Source of the DNA: Trichoplax sp. H2 | Taxonomy: Eukaryota > Placozoa > Uniplacotomia > Trichoplacea | DNA length: 64,000 bases | Assembly: GCA_003344405.1 (NCBI GenBank) | Contig: NOWV01000044.1 | Location: 248,001 to 312,000, forward strand | Reading direction: 5' to 3' | Shown here: positions 1 to 13,469 of the stretch, piece by piece | Layout of the letters: every line of letters begins with the position of its first letter | Numbering within the stretch: position 1 is the stretch's first letter | The notes under the pieces: model-generated | Databases searched by the model: none | Seen by the model: the letters and a program-made list of their open reading frames with translations, nothing else | What the model was told of the DNA's origin: nothing | Position numbers and translations under genes: made by a program

Positions 1-3000
1 ATCCCGTTATTTAGTTTAGTATAGAAATGAGATTAAACTAAAAGAATAACTTGTAATTGTTTCAGCCATTCTTTGGTTTAGTCTCTTCCTATTAAAATTT
101 TTTTTTCAAATGAATTAATAATGTAACAGCTTCTGGCATAGAACAACACTTCAATATAATAAAGTATTCTTTCGGCTACATTATATGTTAGCACTAAATC
201 AGTTAATGTAAGATTTCATAAAAATACTATTCAAAGTAGACCATGTTAGTGACTGCCAGGGGTCGCCAGTATATGAAATTCTGTCATAGAATCCATATTA
301 AAAGGGTAGGAGGGAGTAGATGAATTCCAACACCTTTCTCTGATACAAGTAGTATGTTTGAAATTTTACCGTGCTGGTCAAAAGTGGAGTTATCCTGGTA
401 ATAAGACAATTATGTTGTATGTAGAATTCAAACGTTATGATTAGGACACTGAAATGACATTGGTTTGATACTATATAGCACAACTAGAGGTATCATATCA
501 TTTTTCATGTAGCAAACATGCTACTATTGCCCTATATTTCTCTAGATGTAGTCTAAATTGAAGACGATATATCAAGAATGTCATTAAGCGAAATAATTAC
601 GGAAACTCTTTTGTAGGGATCGAGGGATTAATTATCACCAGGCTTGTAGATCCGTCTGTAAAGCTTGTAATATGTACATGTAACAGTTAGATGTATTAGC
701 TGATGTAATGTAAGCAAAGTGTAGGTTGTAAAGTTTGAGTAATTCTTGCAAGTATATAAGAGATGCCTTAATTAGCAAAGCAAACTTCAATATCCATTAC
801 GGACTAGTATGTGAGAATTAATACATTCATACTAGTCAGCAGGACCATAACACCGTCAATATAGCCAATTTATTAACTGTAAGTCAAAATTAGAAGTTGC
901 CAACGGGTAACTGTACACAAAACTAAACCGAAGCAGATATCTTTAACAACGAGTAACTAGATCAAATCTGCGATCAAAATCTCTACGATCTTCCCAGCTC
1001 TCTCCCTCTGTAGCTTAGCTTGCACGGTCCTTGAATACTATCTATTTTATACAGTCCTACTAAAGGACTAGTTACTAAATTTAAGACAATTGCACTATTT
1101 TGGTAATTAATAGTAACGCCATGCATTGCATCATCAATAAATACTTTAACATGAATGTAACACGCATTAATATCACTTTGACTTTAATGAATTAATGAAT
1201 TAGTAGTACTGCAAAGCGCTGTATTTCTAAATAGCCGTGAAGGAATAATTAAGTATGCAAAAATCGATACATGTATCTGATCCAATGTTTACCAAGGCTC
1301 AAATTCTTCCTTGCTAAGTCAATAAACTCGGTCCATCATGATGCATTCTGTATCAATTTAATATCTCGGATTGAGAATAACCGGTCAAACAAGTTTCTAC
1401 GCAAAAATTAAGAACAAATAACAATATCCTCTAACATAACTTCTTTCAGCTAAAAATGAGGGCGTATAATATAATCAGCAATTCTATTCTCATTCTAATA
1501 TTTTATATCTATATTCATATACCCCACTTATATTGTTTTAAAATTGATCAGTGATACGATGGATCAAATATTCATGGTAATTAATATATGAATACATACA
1601 ATTTGAGTATTCATATTAACAATTATTTCGAGAGAACAAGATGGAAGCTTTTTTTAAATCCTTGAACTGTTTATAGAGAATCATGATTGAACTAATGCTT
1701 ATGGAGTAGCTCACTACGCAATTAAAGTGATGATACTAAAGTTTATTTTATTAGACAGCGACTAAGGCATTACTACAGTTCCGTCATAGTAGATATGTAA
1801 TACTATGATAAAATGTAATAGTACTAAGTCATAAGTATTTTCCATCAATAAAGTGAATCTTAATTACCGTATGATGTAATATATGTGAAGAATTCCTTTA
1901 ATTAGCCAAGTCTTTTATGATTAAGTTTTAGCCTTAATAATAAGAATAATATACCATTCCAATAAGCTGGAAAATATATTTTAGCATCGTGTCTTGGTAG
2001 AACAGAAATTCTACAGTAGCTCTGATAGCTGCTGTGAATATACGACCTAGATAAGATTCGATGATAGTTACAAATTAGAATAGGCTTGGATGAACCAATA
2101 AGCAAAATAGGCCTATTTTAAAGTACAGTGGAAAAAATGGGGAACGATAGAGTTTAGTTTACCATGGCGTACTGGAACTAATACACGTGTATAAAAAATA
2201 TAAAAATATATTACCACGGATAATAAGCCAAGCAAGTAGGGAGCTTTTAATAAAGGTTGAAATGCTTGATTTTGACACAAAGAATCTGTTCATCACAAAC
2301 CTTTACAGCACTATTTTAGCATCAATTAGGCACAATTGACTTCTATAAGACATATCTTAATTTGCCATCAACAGCCACTTTAATAGATATGTCATATCAA
2401 ATGAAATATCTTAATGCCAGTATATCCATTGACCAATTTCATGTAAACTAATCAGCTGCCATGTACTAAATAACATTATCCTTGAGTTATGATACTGCAT
2501 TATATCTGAATCTGTACTTAGAGCACATGACTATTGTTGTAATAAGGTCATAAATCTATGAATTTACTTATCATATCCAGGTAAACGCACATCATCGGGT
2601 AAGAATCCTCTAAATATCCCCGAATTTGTGCCTATGATATTACGAAGGCTAAGAAAAAAGGATTGAATCCATCTATGTTCTAAGTTGACACTTAGGAACA
2701 CTTGCAGGGTTATCAATGACGCGGTAGATTGCTTTTATGCCGTATAGAGACATGTTTGCACTACCTGCATGTTATGTTCGTAGTTCATTCTTTTGATTTT
2801 TAAATTATCCGTATCATTTTATCAATCCAAAAAAGTGATTCTCTCCTACAACTAATCCCCTATTTTTTTTCAACAATAATTCTATAGGAATCATTCGCAA
2901 AATTACAGCATGATAAATTAAATATACCCTACCATTAAGTTATCAACCTCTTTATTCTGCCTGATTAGAAATTATGCCTCTACTTGCCAGATGATATTAA

Positions 3001-4016
3001 TCACTTAAGTAGAGTAGCTTAATTTTCATGTCTGTCTAGTAAATTGCTTTAAATAAGAAAGACATTTTCCCCGTACTATAACTTCCGTATACAGTAGACA
3101 CATTACATCTCTTAAAATTAGTTATAGCCCTGAATTTTATATACCTTAGATCAAAATAGCTACAATTGTTAGCAAGTTATCAGTTCTAGGGATAAATACA
3201 TTATAAATTTTAAATTTTAATCATCGATTTCAGTATAGAATATGATAAAGTTTCGCAATTCATGGTCTTATCCCTTCCATTTTCCTTTGGTTTGATAGTA
3301 AAATTTATTGAGAAAACAATTATTTAAACTGGAATATTCCACTCGTTATGCGGAGTTATAATGTATGAAGCACAGTACTGCGTAAACTACCGTTCACTTA
3401 CGATCGATGGAAAATCTCATAAATTTTTGATAAATTTTAAAATTTTCTAAAAGTCGCAAAAATTGATATCCTATTTCTTAATAGAATTTTTAAATGCGAT
3501 ACCGTTTTGCTCTTTATTTATAACAGAAAATCAATTTTGAAATTTCAATGTTATAACTTAGACACATGATTCCTTTAATACGGCAATGAGAATATTTAAG
3601 TGCGATCCAAGGATTATTAGGCAATGCTATAGGATAATATAAAGTTAACTTATGGTGCTAAAATATGATCTTTTAACGTAATCTAACCAATTATTACTAC
3701 CTCAATACTAATCTAAAATTTAATGATTAATTCTGTGTTGTACTATAGCCTAACTTAAACTAAAACCAGCTACGAGGAGAATTCTAATTATTTCCTTACT
3801 GTAGCCATAATTTATGATACCATAGTCCACAATTCAAAGTAAGAATAAAACTAGAAAATAACTTAAATAGTAACATTCAATATTATACCAATCCTAAAAT
3901 TAAAATGCAAGCTGTCAATATCTTGGATCCGTAGTTACTCCTATAGATTGTTGATTTTTTAGTAAAATATTCTTTTCAACCTTTGTAAAGTTGTATGATC
4001 GCATAAAAAATCGACC
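1..4016. other. Gene-poor AT-rich intergenic DNA
   Basis: I find no supported gene in this stretch. Open frames are short, often start at non-ATG codons, and show no splice-site pattern or recognisable motif. No long repeat was noticed. It lies downstream of the minus-strand carboxypeptidase, so its right edge will include that gene's 3' untranslated region. Confidence 0.5.
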
Positions 4017-5234
4017 TTAGCGTCGGAGGGTAACAGATATTTCACTTGGCTTTTCATTAGTCACAGTAACTGTTTTCTCAACAGGTTCGTATCCTTCGGC
4101 TTCAACTCGAATAGTATATGTTCCAGGTAATAGGATTCGCCAGAAATCGCCATCTTTGGCGGTTGTAACGGTTTTACGATCTTCGATCATAATTCTAGCA
4201 TTAGGTATACCTGATCCCTTTTCATCTCTCACAACACCTTTAACACCGCGATGAGCTTGCTTCAAAAAATTAAGCATCGCATATTTGTTGTCTTCCCAAA
4301 AGCTTCTTATCTCTTTAGCTAGAGGATATTTGACACAGCTTAATTCTAATGTGATTTCAAAACAGTTTGAACGTTTATAATTGAAATCTTGCATGCCGCC
4401 ATTGACCGGATACCAATTAGCGCCATTTGTAATGCCATCTTTGAAACTTTCCCCATTACGTTGATGTGGACATGCTGGTCCACTTTTAGCCATTCTGCGA
4501 TGTGTAAGAGAATAAGATTTAGATATAAAACGGAATACATCATCGTCGTTTGTTGCAGAATAGCGTCTAACTGATCCAGGATTAGTATCATATGGGTAAT
4601 TGGCAACTAAACTTCCACCGTGAAGATTTGCAGAAATAACAAATGGGGAACGGACAATCCAATTCATCAATGCTCGTGTTTCTGGTTCTGCATTTTTAGA
4701 GCTTTCTTCTGCAGTTCTACCGTAACGATAGACAAAATCAGGAAAGTTACGATTTAAGTCGATATTATTAGCATTACGACGTCCTCGTACTCCTTGGGCA
4801 TCGCCTTCAATAGCTCGTTCATAACCATCAGGATTCATTGAAGGTAATAAATGAATTCTAGTATTATCGATGAATCGACGGATTTCAGCATCTTTTTCAT
4901 AATTTTTACATAGGTAACGGCTAAGATGCAAGATCAATTCCCGACCAATAACCTCATTACCATGCATATTACCTACGTATTTTACCTCTGGTTCGCCAAC
5001 TTCATGGATTCCTGGATTATCAGAAATTTCGAGAACCATTAACGATCTGCCTTGAACTGATTTTCCAATACTATACATCCTGGTAATATGAGGGTAATCA
5101 CTACGAACTTTCTCCATAAAGGCAATCATGGCGTCGTAATTATGATGAACGAAATCATCAGAACTGGAACTGGCAACTGACGCAGAGTAAGCCGCAGTTA
5201 TAAGTAAGAAGCAAATTTGAAATACTTTCCACAT
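4017..5234 (-). CDS. Secreted M14B carboxypeptidase (CPE/CPM/CPN-like)
   Basis: This intronless 405-residue gene encodes a zinc metallocarboxypeptidase that removes C-terminal residues, in family terms usually basic ones (Lys/Arg), from secreted peptides. A hydrophobic signal peptide covers about residues 1-20. The M14 domain follows (about 28-325), with zinc ligands in HGNE (H91, E94) and LHGG (H205), substrate-binding segments around NPDGYE (134-139) and DLNRNFPD (159-166), and the catalytic glutamate in ITLELSC (E297). A transthyretin-like beta domain fills about 330-405, the arrangement of the N/E subfamily. There is no C-terminal membrane anchor or second catalytic domain, so a soluble single-domain enzyme is likely. 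The ATG start is followed directly by the signal peptide. All key residues are present. Exact substrate and orthology to CPE, CPM, CPN or one CPD domain cannot be settled by eye. Confidence 0.95.
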   Translation of the reverse strand: MWKVFQICFLLITAAYSASVASSSSDDFVHHNYDAMIAFMEKVRSDYPHITRMYSIGKSVQGRSLMVLEISDNPGIHEVGEPEVKYVGNMHGNEVIGRELILHLSRYLCKNYEKDAEIRRFIDNTRIHLLPSMNPDGYERAIEGDAQGVRGRRNANNIDLNRNFPDFVYRYGRTAEESSKNAEPETRALMNWIVRSPFVISANLHGGSLVANYPYDTNPGSVRRYSATNDDDVFRFISKSYSLTHRRMAKSGPACPHQRNGESFKDGITNGANWYPVNGGMQDFNYKRSNCFEITLELSCVKYPLAKEIRSFWEDNKYAMLNFLKQAHRGVKGVVRDEKGSGIPNARIMIEDRKTVTTAKDGDFWRILLPGTYTIRVEAEGYEPVEKTVTVTNEKPSEISVTLRR

Positions 5235-7755
5235 CTTAGTATTTTGAATTATAACAGTTGTCAGGAATTCCTAAGAAAAGTGTAAGTTGAAGCTACTTAG
5301 AAGTATTTCTAAACAAATGAAAAGTAGTAATATTTTTAGGGCTACCCTACGTACGAATAGCGTTAATTCTCTTACCACAATAACTATAAATTAGGCAGCG
5401 TTGGCTAATAAAAGGGCCAACAAAGTACCGAACCAAATGAACGTTCTTCAAATTCGCCCACTAGTAAAAAAATATATCTAAAGATAAAACAGATAAAACT
5501 ATAAGGAAAAATAGTTGCGATCAAGATAATAATAATAATCAATAATTGATAAACTTATTTAAGAGGAAGTGAATCATAAATCGAGTTATAAATAGAATTT
5601 CTATCGGCCACATCAATACAAAATAAGGGGGTTGTTTATGAGAGAGATTTAGATATATAAATTTATACAGTGTAGGCTACTATAAATACTCACTAATCAG
5701 CTTTAACAATACTGAATGAATATGATATAACTAGATGCACCTGTCATCTATTTCAACATCAATATTTTATTGTATAATGATTAGTGGATTAAGTATCGCC
5801 ATTTATAAATGCAAAATCGGTCTATAATAAGTTAAATATTATCTGTGATAGCTATTCTTTCTCGTCAATCATCTCCTTATTGTAGGATGGATTGAAGAGA
5901 ATTTTGAATGAATAATTCTTATTGGATACGCTAAATCATGATAGTGATAGAAACAAATAATTTCAGTCAGAATATAAAATATAAATTACAGTTATCACTT
6001 AAGTAAAGTAAACTATCCACGATGGTGAATGTATTATGAAATAATGCTGGTCATAGGCTCACATTTAAAAATTAAAGGAAATAAAATATTAAAATAATAG
6101 ATTAAAAGGCAATTTAATGCGTACTTCTTTCGTTAAAATGAGCTCAGTATATGCTGTTGCTAGACAATTTAAAGCCTAACTTACGGGAAGACACATATTC
6201 GATCTAGCTTAGAGTTATTAGCGTTAAATAAATATTCAGTAACAATCTGACTTAGCTACAATTCAATCTAGGATGCCTCGCAGTCATTTCTATTAGCTAT
6301 AAATAAATTTTTAGCGTAAACATGTATAATACTTTAGCTATCTAACATTAAAGCTAATATTACTGTAATTAATAGAATGTAGGCGTAGATAATTCTTAAC
6401 TGCAGTTATTGTTCAATCTATGTAATGAAACTAACGATAGAAATTATTAGCCATTAAAGAGAGAGAGAAATGAAAATTTTTTGCTCCATCTATCGAACAG
6501 TTAGTTAGTTACCAGACCATGGACGAATAAGTATTCAAAACTAATGAAATAAAGAGGCCATGTACTGCTGTTAAAGTATCTGCTCTCTATGTAGTTGTAA
6601 CTATTCTAAATTTATTGCATCTGTAAGGAGTCTAACTAAATCAGATCATAAGGATGAGATCAATAAAAATAAATTAAGCTCTACTACAGCCACTCCCTTA
6701 TTAATTACGACAATATCAATTAGAGTCGATAATTTGATACATGTCTTAATCCTAGTAGCGTCATATTCGTAGACTTGAAGTATTAATGATTACTCAATTC
6801 TCACCTTGCACATATCAGCGTTCATCTTTCTTAATAACTATAAATTATTCCTCATTTAATGTCACTAACTGTGCGATCGTAAAAATGTCCATTTATGACT
6901 AACTTCATCCATGATTGAATATAGCTATTCATTATAGTACCGGTAACAACATTAACCCCATCTATGATTGAATATAGCTGTTTAGTACAGAATCGTTAGT
7001 ATTGCAATTTCGGTTGATTCGGTATCAAGCCTTCTTATTATTCATAAATTCATCAATTTTGATCATATAAAATGCTATCAGCGAATGATATATCACGCAG
7101 CATGGAAAAATTACAGTGGTAATAGGTGAATTACTAATTTGCAGCCCAATTCATCACTACAATAAGCTTGATAACCGACAAATACAGTACTCGTAAATTT
7201 ACCTTTAGCATGATTCTGGAAGAGACATTTTGAACTGATAAAATGCGTGAAATGCTTAACTGGTTTTCAATTATAATATTAGTTCTACAGCTATTTAATC
7301 TTCTATTATGAAATTTTAACTAGCTATAGCGAAGAATGAAGTCTAATTGCCGGCAATACGATAAAATTAATACGCATTTGACTGTGTCTTTCCCTATTTT
7401 TCCATGTCCAAATCAACTCCATGTTAAAGCAAATATTAGATGATATCCTAATCCGTCATTGGGCAATAAGGACTACTATTGACATATTGGAAGAGCGATA
7501 GATGGACGGACTACATCATTAATGTCCAATTCAATAGGATGGCAAAATATATTTAAAGTATAGTAGAAAATATATTCTGAGACAGACATTATTGACTATT
7601 CAGCATCTTAAACAGCTCATAGTCAACATGAATTATTATAGAAAGAATAGAGGGAACTTCAAATATTGATTTCTTATACTAATGCTGCCGAAAATGCATA
7701 ATACTATTTTCTGTTAATAACTTAAACCTTTTCCACTCCTACCATAACTTATAAT

Positions 7756-7950
7756 ATGACAACTACATTTTCCATGGATATCATTTTCTCCAGAATTGTT
7801 GACTTTAGAAGCAAGTTGATTCAAATGATGCGAAAGAAAGGTAAATGTGACGATGTTTACGAAATCTTCAACGATAGGAAAAATGATCGTGAAAAATTAT
7901 TCCGATCATTCTTGATGGCATACAGGACACTACCTAGTAGATATGTCTGA
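7756..7950 (+). other. Possible small coding fragment, 64 codons
   Basis: This ATG-initiated frame has a hydrophilic, helix-like composition rich in Lys, Arg, Asp and Phe (for example RKNDREKLFRSF), unlike the hydrophobic noise frames around it. It has no recognisable domain, no clear flanking exons and no repeat relation to other genes here. It could be a gene relic, an isolated exon or chance. I do not assign a function. Confidence 0.15.
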
Positions 7951-8612
7951 TGAAAATATGGCAATTCTATCTAGCCTATTATTGTCTATCATGACAGTAA
8001 AAAAGTTAATGGACTTATTCCTCTTTCTTAATCTACTTGAGAAACAAATAAGACCAGGAAAAAGTCATTAATTAAAATGGCCGTAATCATAAGAGTAAAT
8101 CTTCTACGGGGCAATTATAGGTTTGTTGCCTTTCGCTCGTTCGTGTGTTTAAGTATACTGTATAAGGGAAGTCTCAAACTGTGCCAATGTATGGGAAGGG
8201 TGAGAAACCGCCAACATCCTTTAGTAGAAGTTAATAATTTTCTTACAGTAGCGATGTTTTATCAAACTATATTCATACTAATCATTACGTGAGAAAGAGA
8301 ATGTACGCGTATAAATATAAATTGACGAGAAAAGAAAACGAAAAAGGAAAATGCTACCAAGCTAATAACTATTCCTATCAAGGATAAAAACTGAACTGAA
8401 GATTTAAATAATCATTTCCTTGGGGATTGCCTATTTATCACAAAGCGTACACAGTAGAGAGGAATAAAGTCTTATCCTTAAATCGCCAAAGGGTCATAAA
8501 AAAATAAAATCTACAGAACAGATATACAGTACAGTAGTGATCCTAACTACTATCTTAAATCTGTTAGTGAAAGGATCTCCAAAATAGATACACAACTTAA
8601 AAATAAGATAAA

Positions 8613-8960
8613 ACCCCATAGAGTAAATCAGTAAAATTACGATTTCTATCGAAATATTTAAGAATATCGTGCACTTCTGTGATTTAACGGTTGCATTAGC
8701 AAAAAACTACTACGACTGTATTTCTTGCACTTAAAATGTCATCAAATCAATTTCGCACCATCTATTACAGTTATCCACGAATAAAACTGCCTAGAGTAAA
8801 TCAGTAAAATAACGATTTCTATCGAGATATTAATAGAAATCGTGAACATGTATGATTTAACGGCTATATTATTCCCCAAAAGACTACTATGACAATTTTT
8901 CTTGAACTTAAATCTCATCAAATCAATTTCTTGCTATCGATCATCGTTCTCCACTAATTC
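8613..8960. repeat. Diverged direct tandem repeat, unit about 173 bp, two copies
   Basis: The copies begin at the shared word AGAGTAAATCAGTAAAAT (near 8620 and 8793). They stay alignable through GATTTCTATCGA, GATTTAACGG and CATCAAATCAATTTC, with scattered substitutions and small indels. No coding potential or terminal inverted repeat is visible. It looks like an old local duplication. Confidence 0.8.
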
Positions 8961-11900
8961 TAAAGCTAAAAGTTATCCTTATAAACTTACCTAATGGCCT
9001 GATAAATGATTAAAAATAATTCCTGTCGCAATCGAAGTAGAATGTGTATTTAGTGATTATCGTCACTGTAAGACTAAGTGACGAAAACGATTACGCGCAA
9101 GGGATACTTGTAGTCAATTGTTAACTGAAATGAATAAAAGTTCTATTAATAAATCTCCTTTAGTCTCTTTTCTCTATTCTCTTTGATTAATTTCCTTCGT
9201 AACCACAGCATTCATATATCGTCATTATGCTTCTGCATATTGTTCTACGTAATGTCCAACCTTTATTCATCGACGGCAATCAATACAATGGCATGAACAA
9301 GGGATTCTCATTAAAATAGTGGTAGATAGAATAGGATATTAATATTTGCTACGACTAGTAGTAACCAACGAAGATTCAAGCTAGCATACAGGAACTGTGG
9401 TAAGGATCGATCTTGGAAAAGATTATAGTATTGTGTTAGCTTGATACTCACAGTTTGCAATAATATTCTTTTAATATTAGATCTTCTTGAATACACGGCA
9501 AAATCGCCATCAACTTTGATTAGCAGCTATACCCTGTTACCATTCAGCTAGGATGAACAAACTTGACAATTTATAGGTCAAATTCTGATGCTTTTGATCA
9601 ACTAATACACCACTATATGAGTAGAGCCCATATATGTGGATGCAACTAGATCTCTTATATAGAGATCCGTATTAAGTCTCCTTATGAGGTGATTACTTAT
9701 TCTACGACAAGTTATTTCATGCTCCTAATTTGCATAATGATATTGAAGTGCAAAGATAATTTCCTTCCTCAAACTACCATTAACTCAATTTTGATGCATT
9801 TCTGAACATCTCTACTGTTGAATATTTATCTATTGGAGTCTAACGAATTGGTCACGCTAAGCTATAGTAATTTCTACTAATATTTAATCGATTAGAACAT
9901 AAGCCATTCATTTCATATCATATCAAAATTATGGGTATGACTGTCAAACGAAAACACGATCTTATGTGTATTTACAGTTTGGTATAAAATGCTTTTCCAG
10001 CTATCTCATTTGGCTTTATGCTATCCTCCAACTGCAGTATGCATAGAAGTAGTAGCAATCATATTTTCCACCTCCAACTCTCCATAAACCGAATACTTGA
10101 CGTCAGCAAATGATTAATACAAATTTATATTTAGCGAAATCAATGATGAAAAGATTTAAATTGAAAACAACTCTACAGTAAATATATCAAATAAAAATAA
10201 TAATTATTTTTTATAAAATAAATTGTAATAAATAACATTTCTTATAATTCAACGTACAAGTAATAAATCTTCATTCTAACACTGTCTCCGATTTCTCCCT
10301 TATTATATTTTAATTTCTTTCGTGACAACGATCATTTCCATTTCCATTATCTCCACTATAATGTGGTTAAATTGTTATGATGACAAAGATACCATCTGAA
10401 ACTGAGCTACAGTAATATTGAGTATGGCTGAAGCAGCGAATATAAAATGCAAATATACGGGTGCAACGCTAATTCGTTTCAATTTTCTCTTCGTAAGACA
10501 AGGAAATTCCGCTAAATTATGAAATCATTTCTATTAATATTAGGTGCCAAATTCTGTCAAAAATAGCTATCAACATAATCAAATTTTTGTTGTAACTGGT
10601 CACAGTCATTAATATATATATAGATATAGATGTGTAGTTTATGATAAAAATATTTTGTTTTGAACTATTTAGAAGTACGAGCTACTACTTTAGGAATTGT
10701 TATTCTTAGTAATAACCTGAGTTATTATGATATTATGATGAAATAGTAATATGTTACAAGTACGTATCGAGAACATAGGAACTTGACAGGGCTTACAGTC
10801 GAAGTAGATTTACGTTTGAAATTGTTTATTACCTCGAATGTCCGTATTTGATAATTCAATCGTAATAACATGTTTGTTATTGAAATAAGTTAATAGCATA
10901 GTAAATATGTTATAACTACTGCAAGAGTATATAAGAAGGACTGTGATTAATATAAAGTAATACAGATTATGGCTAAGTTGTGTGATAGTTTTATATTGCA
11001 TATTGTGTTGAGCGAGTTAGTACTTCGCAGGGATTCCAGTTACTATACCGTAAGCTAGGAAAGTAGTTCTACGGATTAAAGTAAAGTTTATTGTATAAGT
11101 ACTGTGTTGTTTTCTTGCGTCGCAAGAGTAGTTGCGGTACAACTTTTTAACGTAATTCTGCTACTTGAACCTATTAAATAAACAAATCTTTATTTACAGC
11201 AGAGAATATACTCTAGGAGTACATAAATTTCGCTACCACGCTATTTTAGCAAATTGAAGTCTTAATAGAAAATACTGAGTAAAATAATACAAACAATCAT
11301 TAAGGCATCATAAAACTTTTTGCAGGTAAACAAATCCTATAGAGTATCAGCACCATAACAAATTCATTTGCTTTCATGACTACCCAGTAACTGTAACTAT
11401 TTCGATTGAAGATCTCAAGGAATTTACATTTTCTAATATCAAAACAACTTAAGTCAGAATTTAAATTCGAAAGAGAAAATCATATTATACTGACAAAGTT
11501 AAATCCCCATTCCTATAGTCAAAAACTTGGATTAATAGAAGCAAATGAATAATTTGAACACATGATTAGAAAGTTATATGCTAATTTTATAAATTCAACT
11601 GTATTTTAATTGGCAATCCTAAATCGAATATTGTTATCTTATAAAGTAAAATATTTTTTCTTGGCTTATTGTCATGAATAGATTCTAAAATTGCCGTAAC
11701 TAATCATGGATCAAGTATGATTTTGTAGGTAAAGCTGAATGTATGTATTCAGCCATCAAACAGAATATCGCGACCAATATTTAAGAACTGCAGATTGATA
11801 ACTTTATCAATTCTCTTTCAGCAACAAGCAAACTCTGTAAATCTATCATGTAAATTTTTGTGATCTGACTGAATAGATCGGTTTTGATATCAGTGATTAA

Positions 11901-11984
11901 TTAAAAATTTGATTGAAAATTTTGTGGAGAACGTAATCTAATATAATATGGCCAATGATATATCTAAAGCCGTAGACTGCTTAT

Positions 11985-12040
11985 AGTCCTACTTATCCAA
12001 TGTTGCCATTGGAGTGCACTTCCAATAAAAGTTGCGCATA
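11985..12040 (-). pseudogene. Relic of the 62-bp exon at 19467-19528
   Basis: The sequence around TCCTACTTA...TGGAGTGCA matches the 3' half and donor side of the exon at 19467-19528 of the large gene. The donor GT of the intact gene has become AT here (GGATAAGTAGG versus GGTAAGTAGG), and a one-base length difference breaks the frame. It belongs to the decayed duplicate block described in the findings. Confidence 0.55.
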
Positions 12041-12079
12041 AATAGTTGATTTACACCGCAATTTAGTCGAACTTCAGCG

Positions 12080-12260
12080 TATCGGGTGTCTTCGACAATG
12101 TCTTAGACACCATCGACGAAGGCAACTTATTAAACGGCACTAATTCCTCTTAAATGTTATTTCAATCCAAGTTGCTAATAGAGGTGCCAATTTCAGAAAA
12201 ATTATTGCTGCTTACCTTCCGCAATGGTGATTGCAATATCGTCGAAGACACCAAAATCTC
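12080..12260. repeat. Inverted repeat with GGTGTCTTCGAC arms
   Basis: GGTGTCTTCGACAATG near 12086 reappears in reverse complement (GTCGAAGACACC) near 12243. Similarity extends weakly into the following ACCAT..AAGG words. The pair sits inside extra DNA that separates two exon relics which are only about 100 bp apart in the intact gene. It may be an inserted element, but no target-site duplication or transposase is visible. The minus-strand copy ends in a good donor-like GGAAG/GTAAGC, so an orphan exon is the alternative. Confidence 0.45.
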
Positions 12261-12767
12261 GAAGTTAGGGCGAAATTATTGGCAATTGATTCTTTCGCTA
12301 ATGTTAATTCGTAAGCCCAGATGTCAGTACTAATGTAACATTTAGCAAATTGTCTAGTGAGTGGAGGCGAATATCTTATTCTTAGCTACTTGGTTTTGCT
12401 GTCGTAGAATGTCGATTATTAACTACTGCAGCTAAATTATTAGCAGCTGTTATCTTGTAATGAGTAATCGCCGAATTTAGTTGAAAATCATTATTTTCAC
12501 CGTAGTATAATATATGATCCCCTCAAATTTGAAACAGTTGTTGAAAGTTTAAAAGCTAATATTAAAATTAAACTAATATGTGATAAGAATTTATTAGTTT
12601 TAAATCTAACGAAGAACAACAGATTGATTATATGAAGATATAGTTAAATTAAAATTAAATCAGTGAAGGTACAACAATTTAATAGAAAGCCGTCTAATTA
12701 AGAAAAAGGTGCTGGCGATAAAGTTTTATCTCCATTATAAAATAAACACTGTTGAAGTGCCAAATAC

Positions 12768-12826
12768 ATGGTCTTCAGTTCGATTCCAGTACCTGAATAA
12801 GGTAAATCAATCCGATGCGATTTAAC
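12768..12826 (-). pseudogene. Relic of the 65-bp exon at 19625-19689
   Basis: Read on the minus strand the segment gives VKSHRIDLPYSGTGIELK. This is clearly related to VKSHRVDRSYYMAGTGLELK from the intact exon at 19625-19689, minus two codons. The acceptor is altered (ACAAAGGG where the intact gene has ATGATAGG), while a donor-like GT remains. It is a decayed paralogous exon lying in the same relative order as in the parent locus. Confidence 0.75.
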
Positions 12827-13469
12827 CCTTTGTACAAGTCAAGATATTAGAATTGATATCAAGGGACTAAAGAGTAGTTGGATAATGTAGATCCAGTCTA
12901 TGACCAATTTGACATTCCGAAAGATTAAAAGTCCATCGTAGCAAAAGCAAATTACACAATATAAAGAGGAAAAAATACCTCATAAGGCCTTTATTACAAT
13001 TAATATTGAGAAAAATCATGTCAGGATGTAGGGTGAAAACAGCGTGACCCATTGAGCGGCTATAGCAAATAAAATGGGTAAAATGTGCAAATTTATCGTG
13101 CAACTAGCAGAACTAAATAGTCAAATAGACGACTAAGAATCGCACTTATAATGTAAGAAGCTCCGCAGAAGAGTACTGGTATTGTTATAATTGAAAAAGA
13201 GAGATTAGTAAAGCTTACTTTTAAGTTACATATTGCTTCAGCGTCATCAAACCATATTAGAAATAGAATTCTACCTAATAAATTGTGAAAAATAAATCGT
13301 TCACACGTCCAACTGCACTATAGTGTTATCAAAGCCAACTTCTGTTAAGAATAGACTATTTAATCTATGGTAAAGTGCAACAATCAATAACTATCGTATA
13401 GTATCGATAGGATAGGGAAACTTCTGGTACTGTGCAGATCGATCATCCGCAACATTATGTTTACAATCC

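Larger units (their letters stand above)
5235..11940. other. Gene-poor intergenic region upstream of the carboxypeptidase
   Basis: The first few hundred bases should hold the carboxypeptidase promoter on the minus strand, but I see no convincing core element. The rest contains no multi-exon pattern I trust. A 64-codon ATG frame at 7756-7950 and a direct repeat at 8613-8960 are listed separately. A donor-like CCATTAG/GTAAGT near 8987 on the minus strand is preceded by only a tiny possible exon. Confidence 0.45.

Noticed and set aside
12770-12800. tRNA B-box-like GTTCGATTCC
   Set aside because: No A box or acceptor stem is present, and the sequence is explained as a relic of a protein-coding exon.
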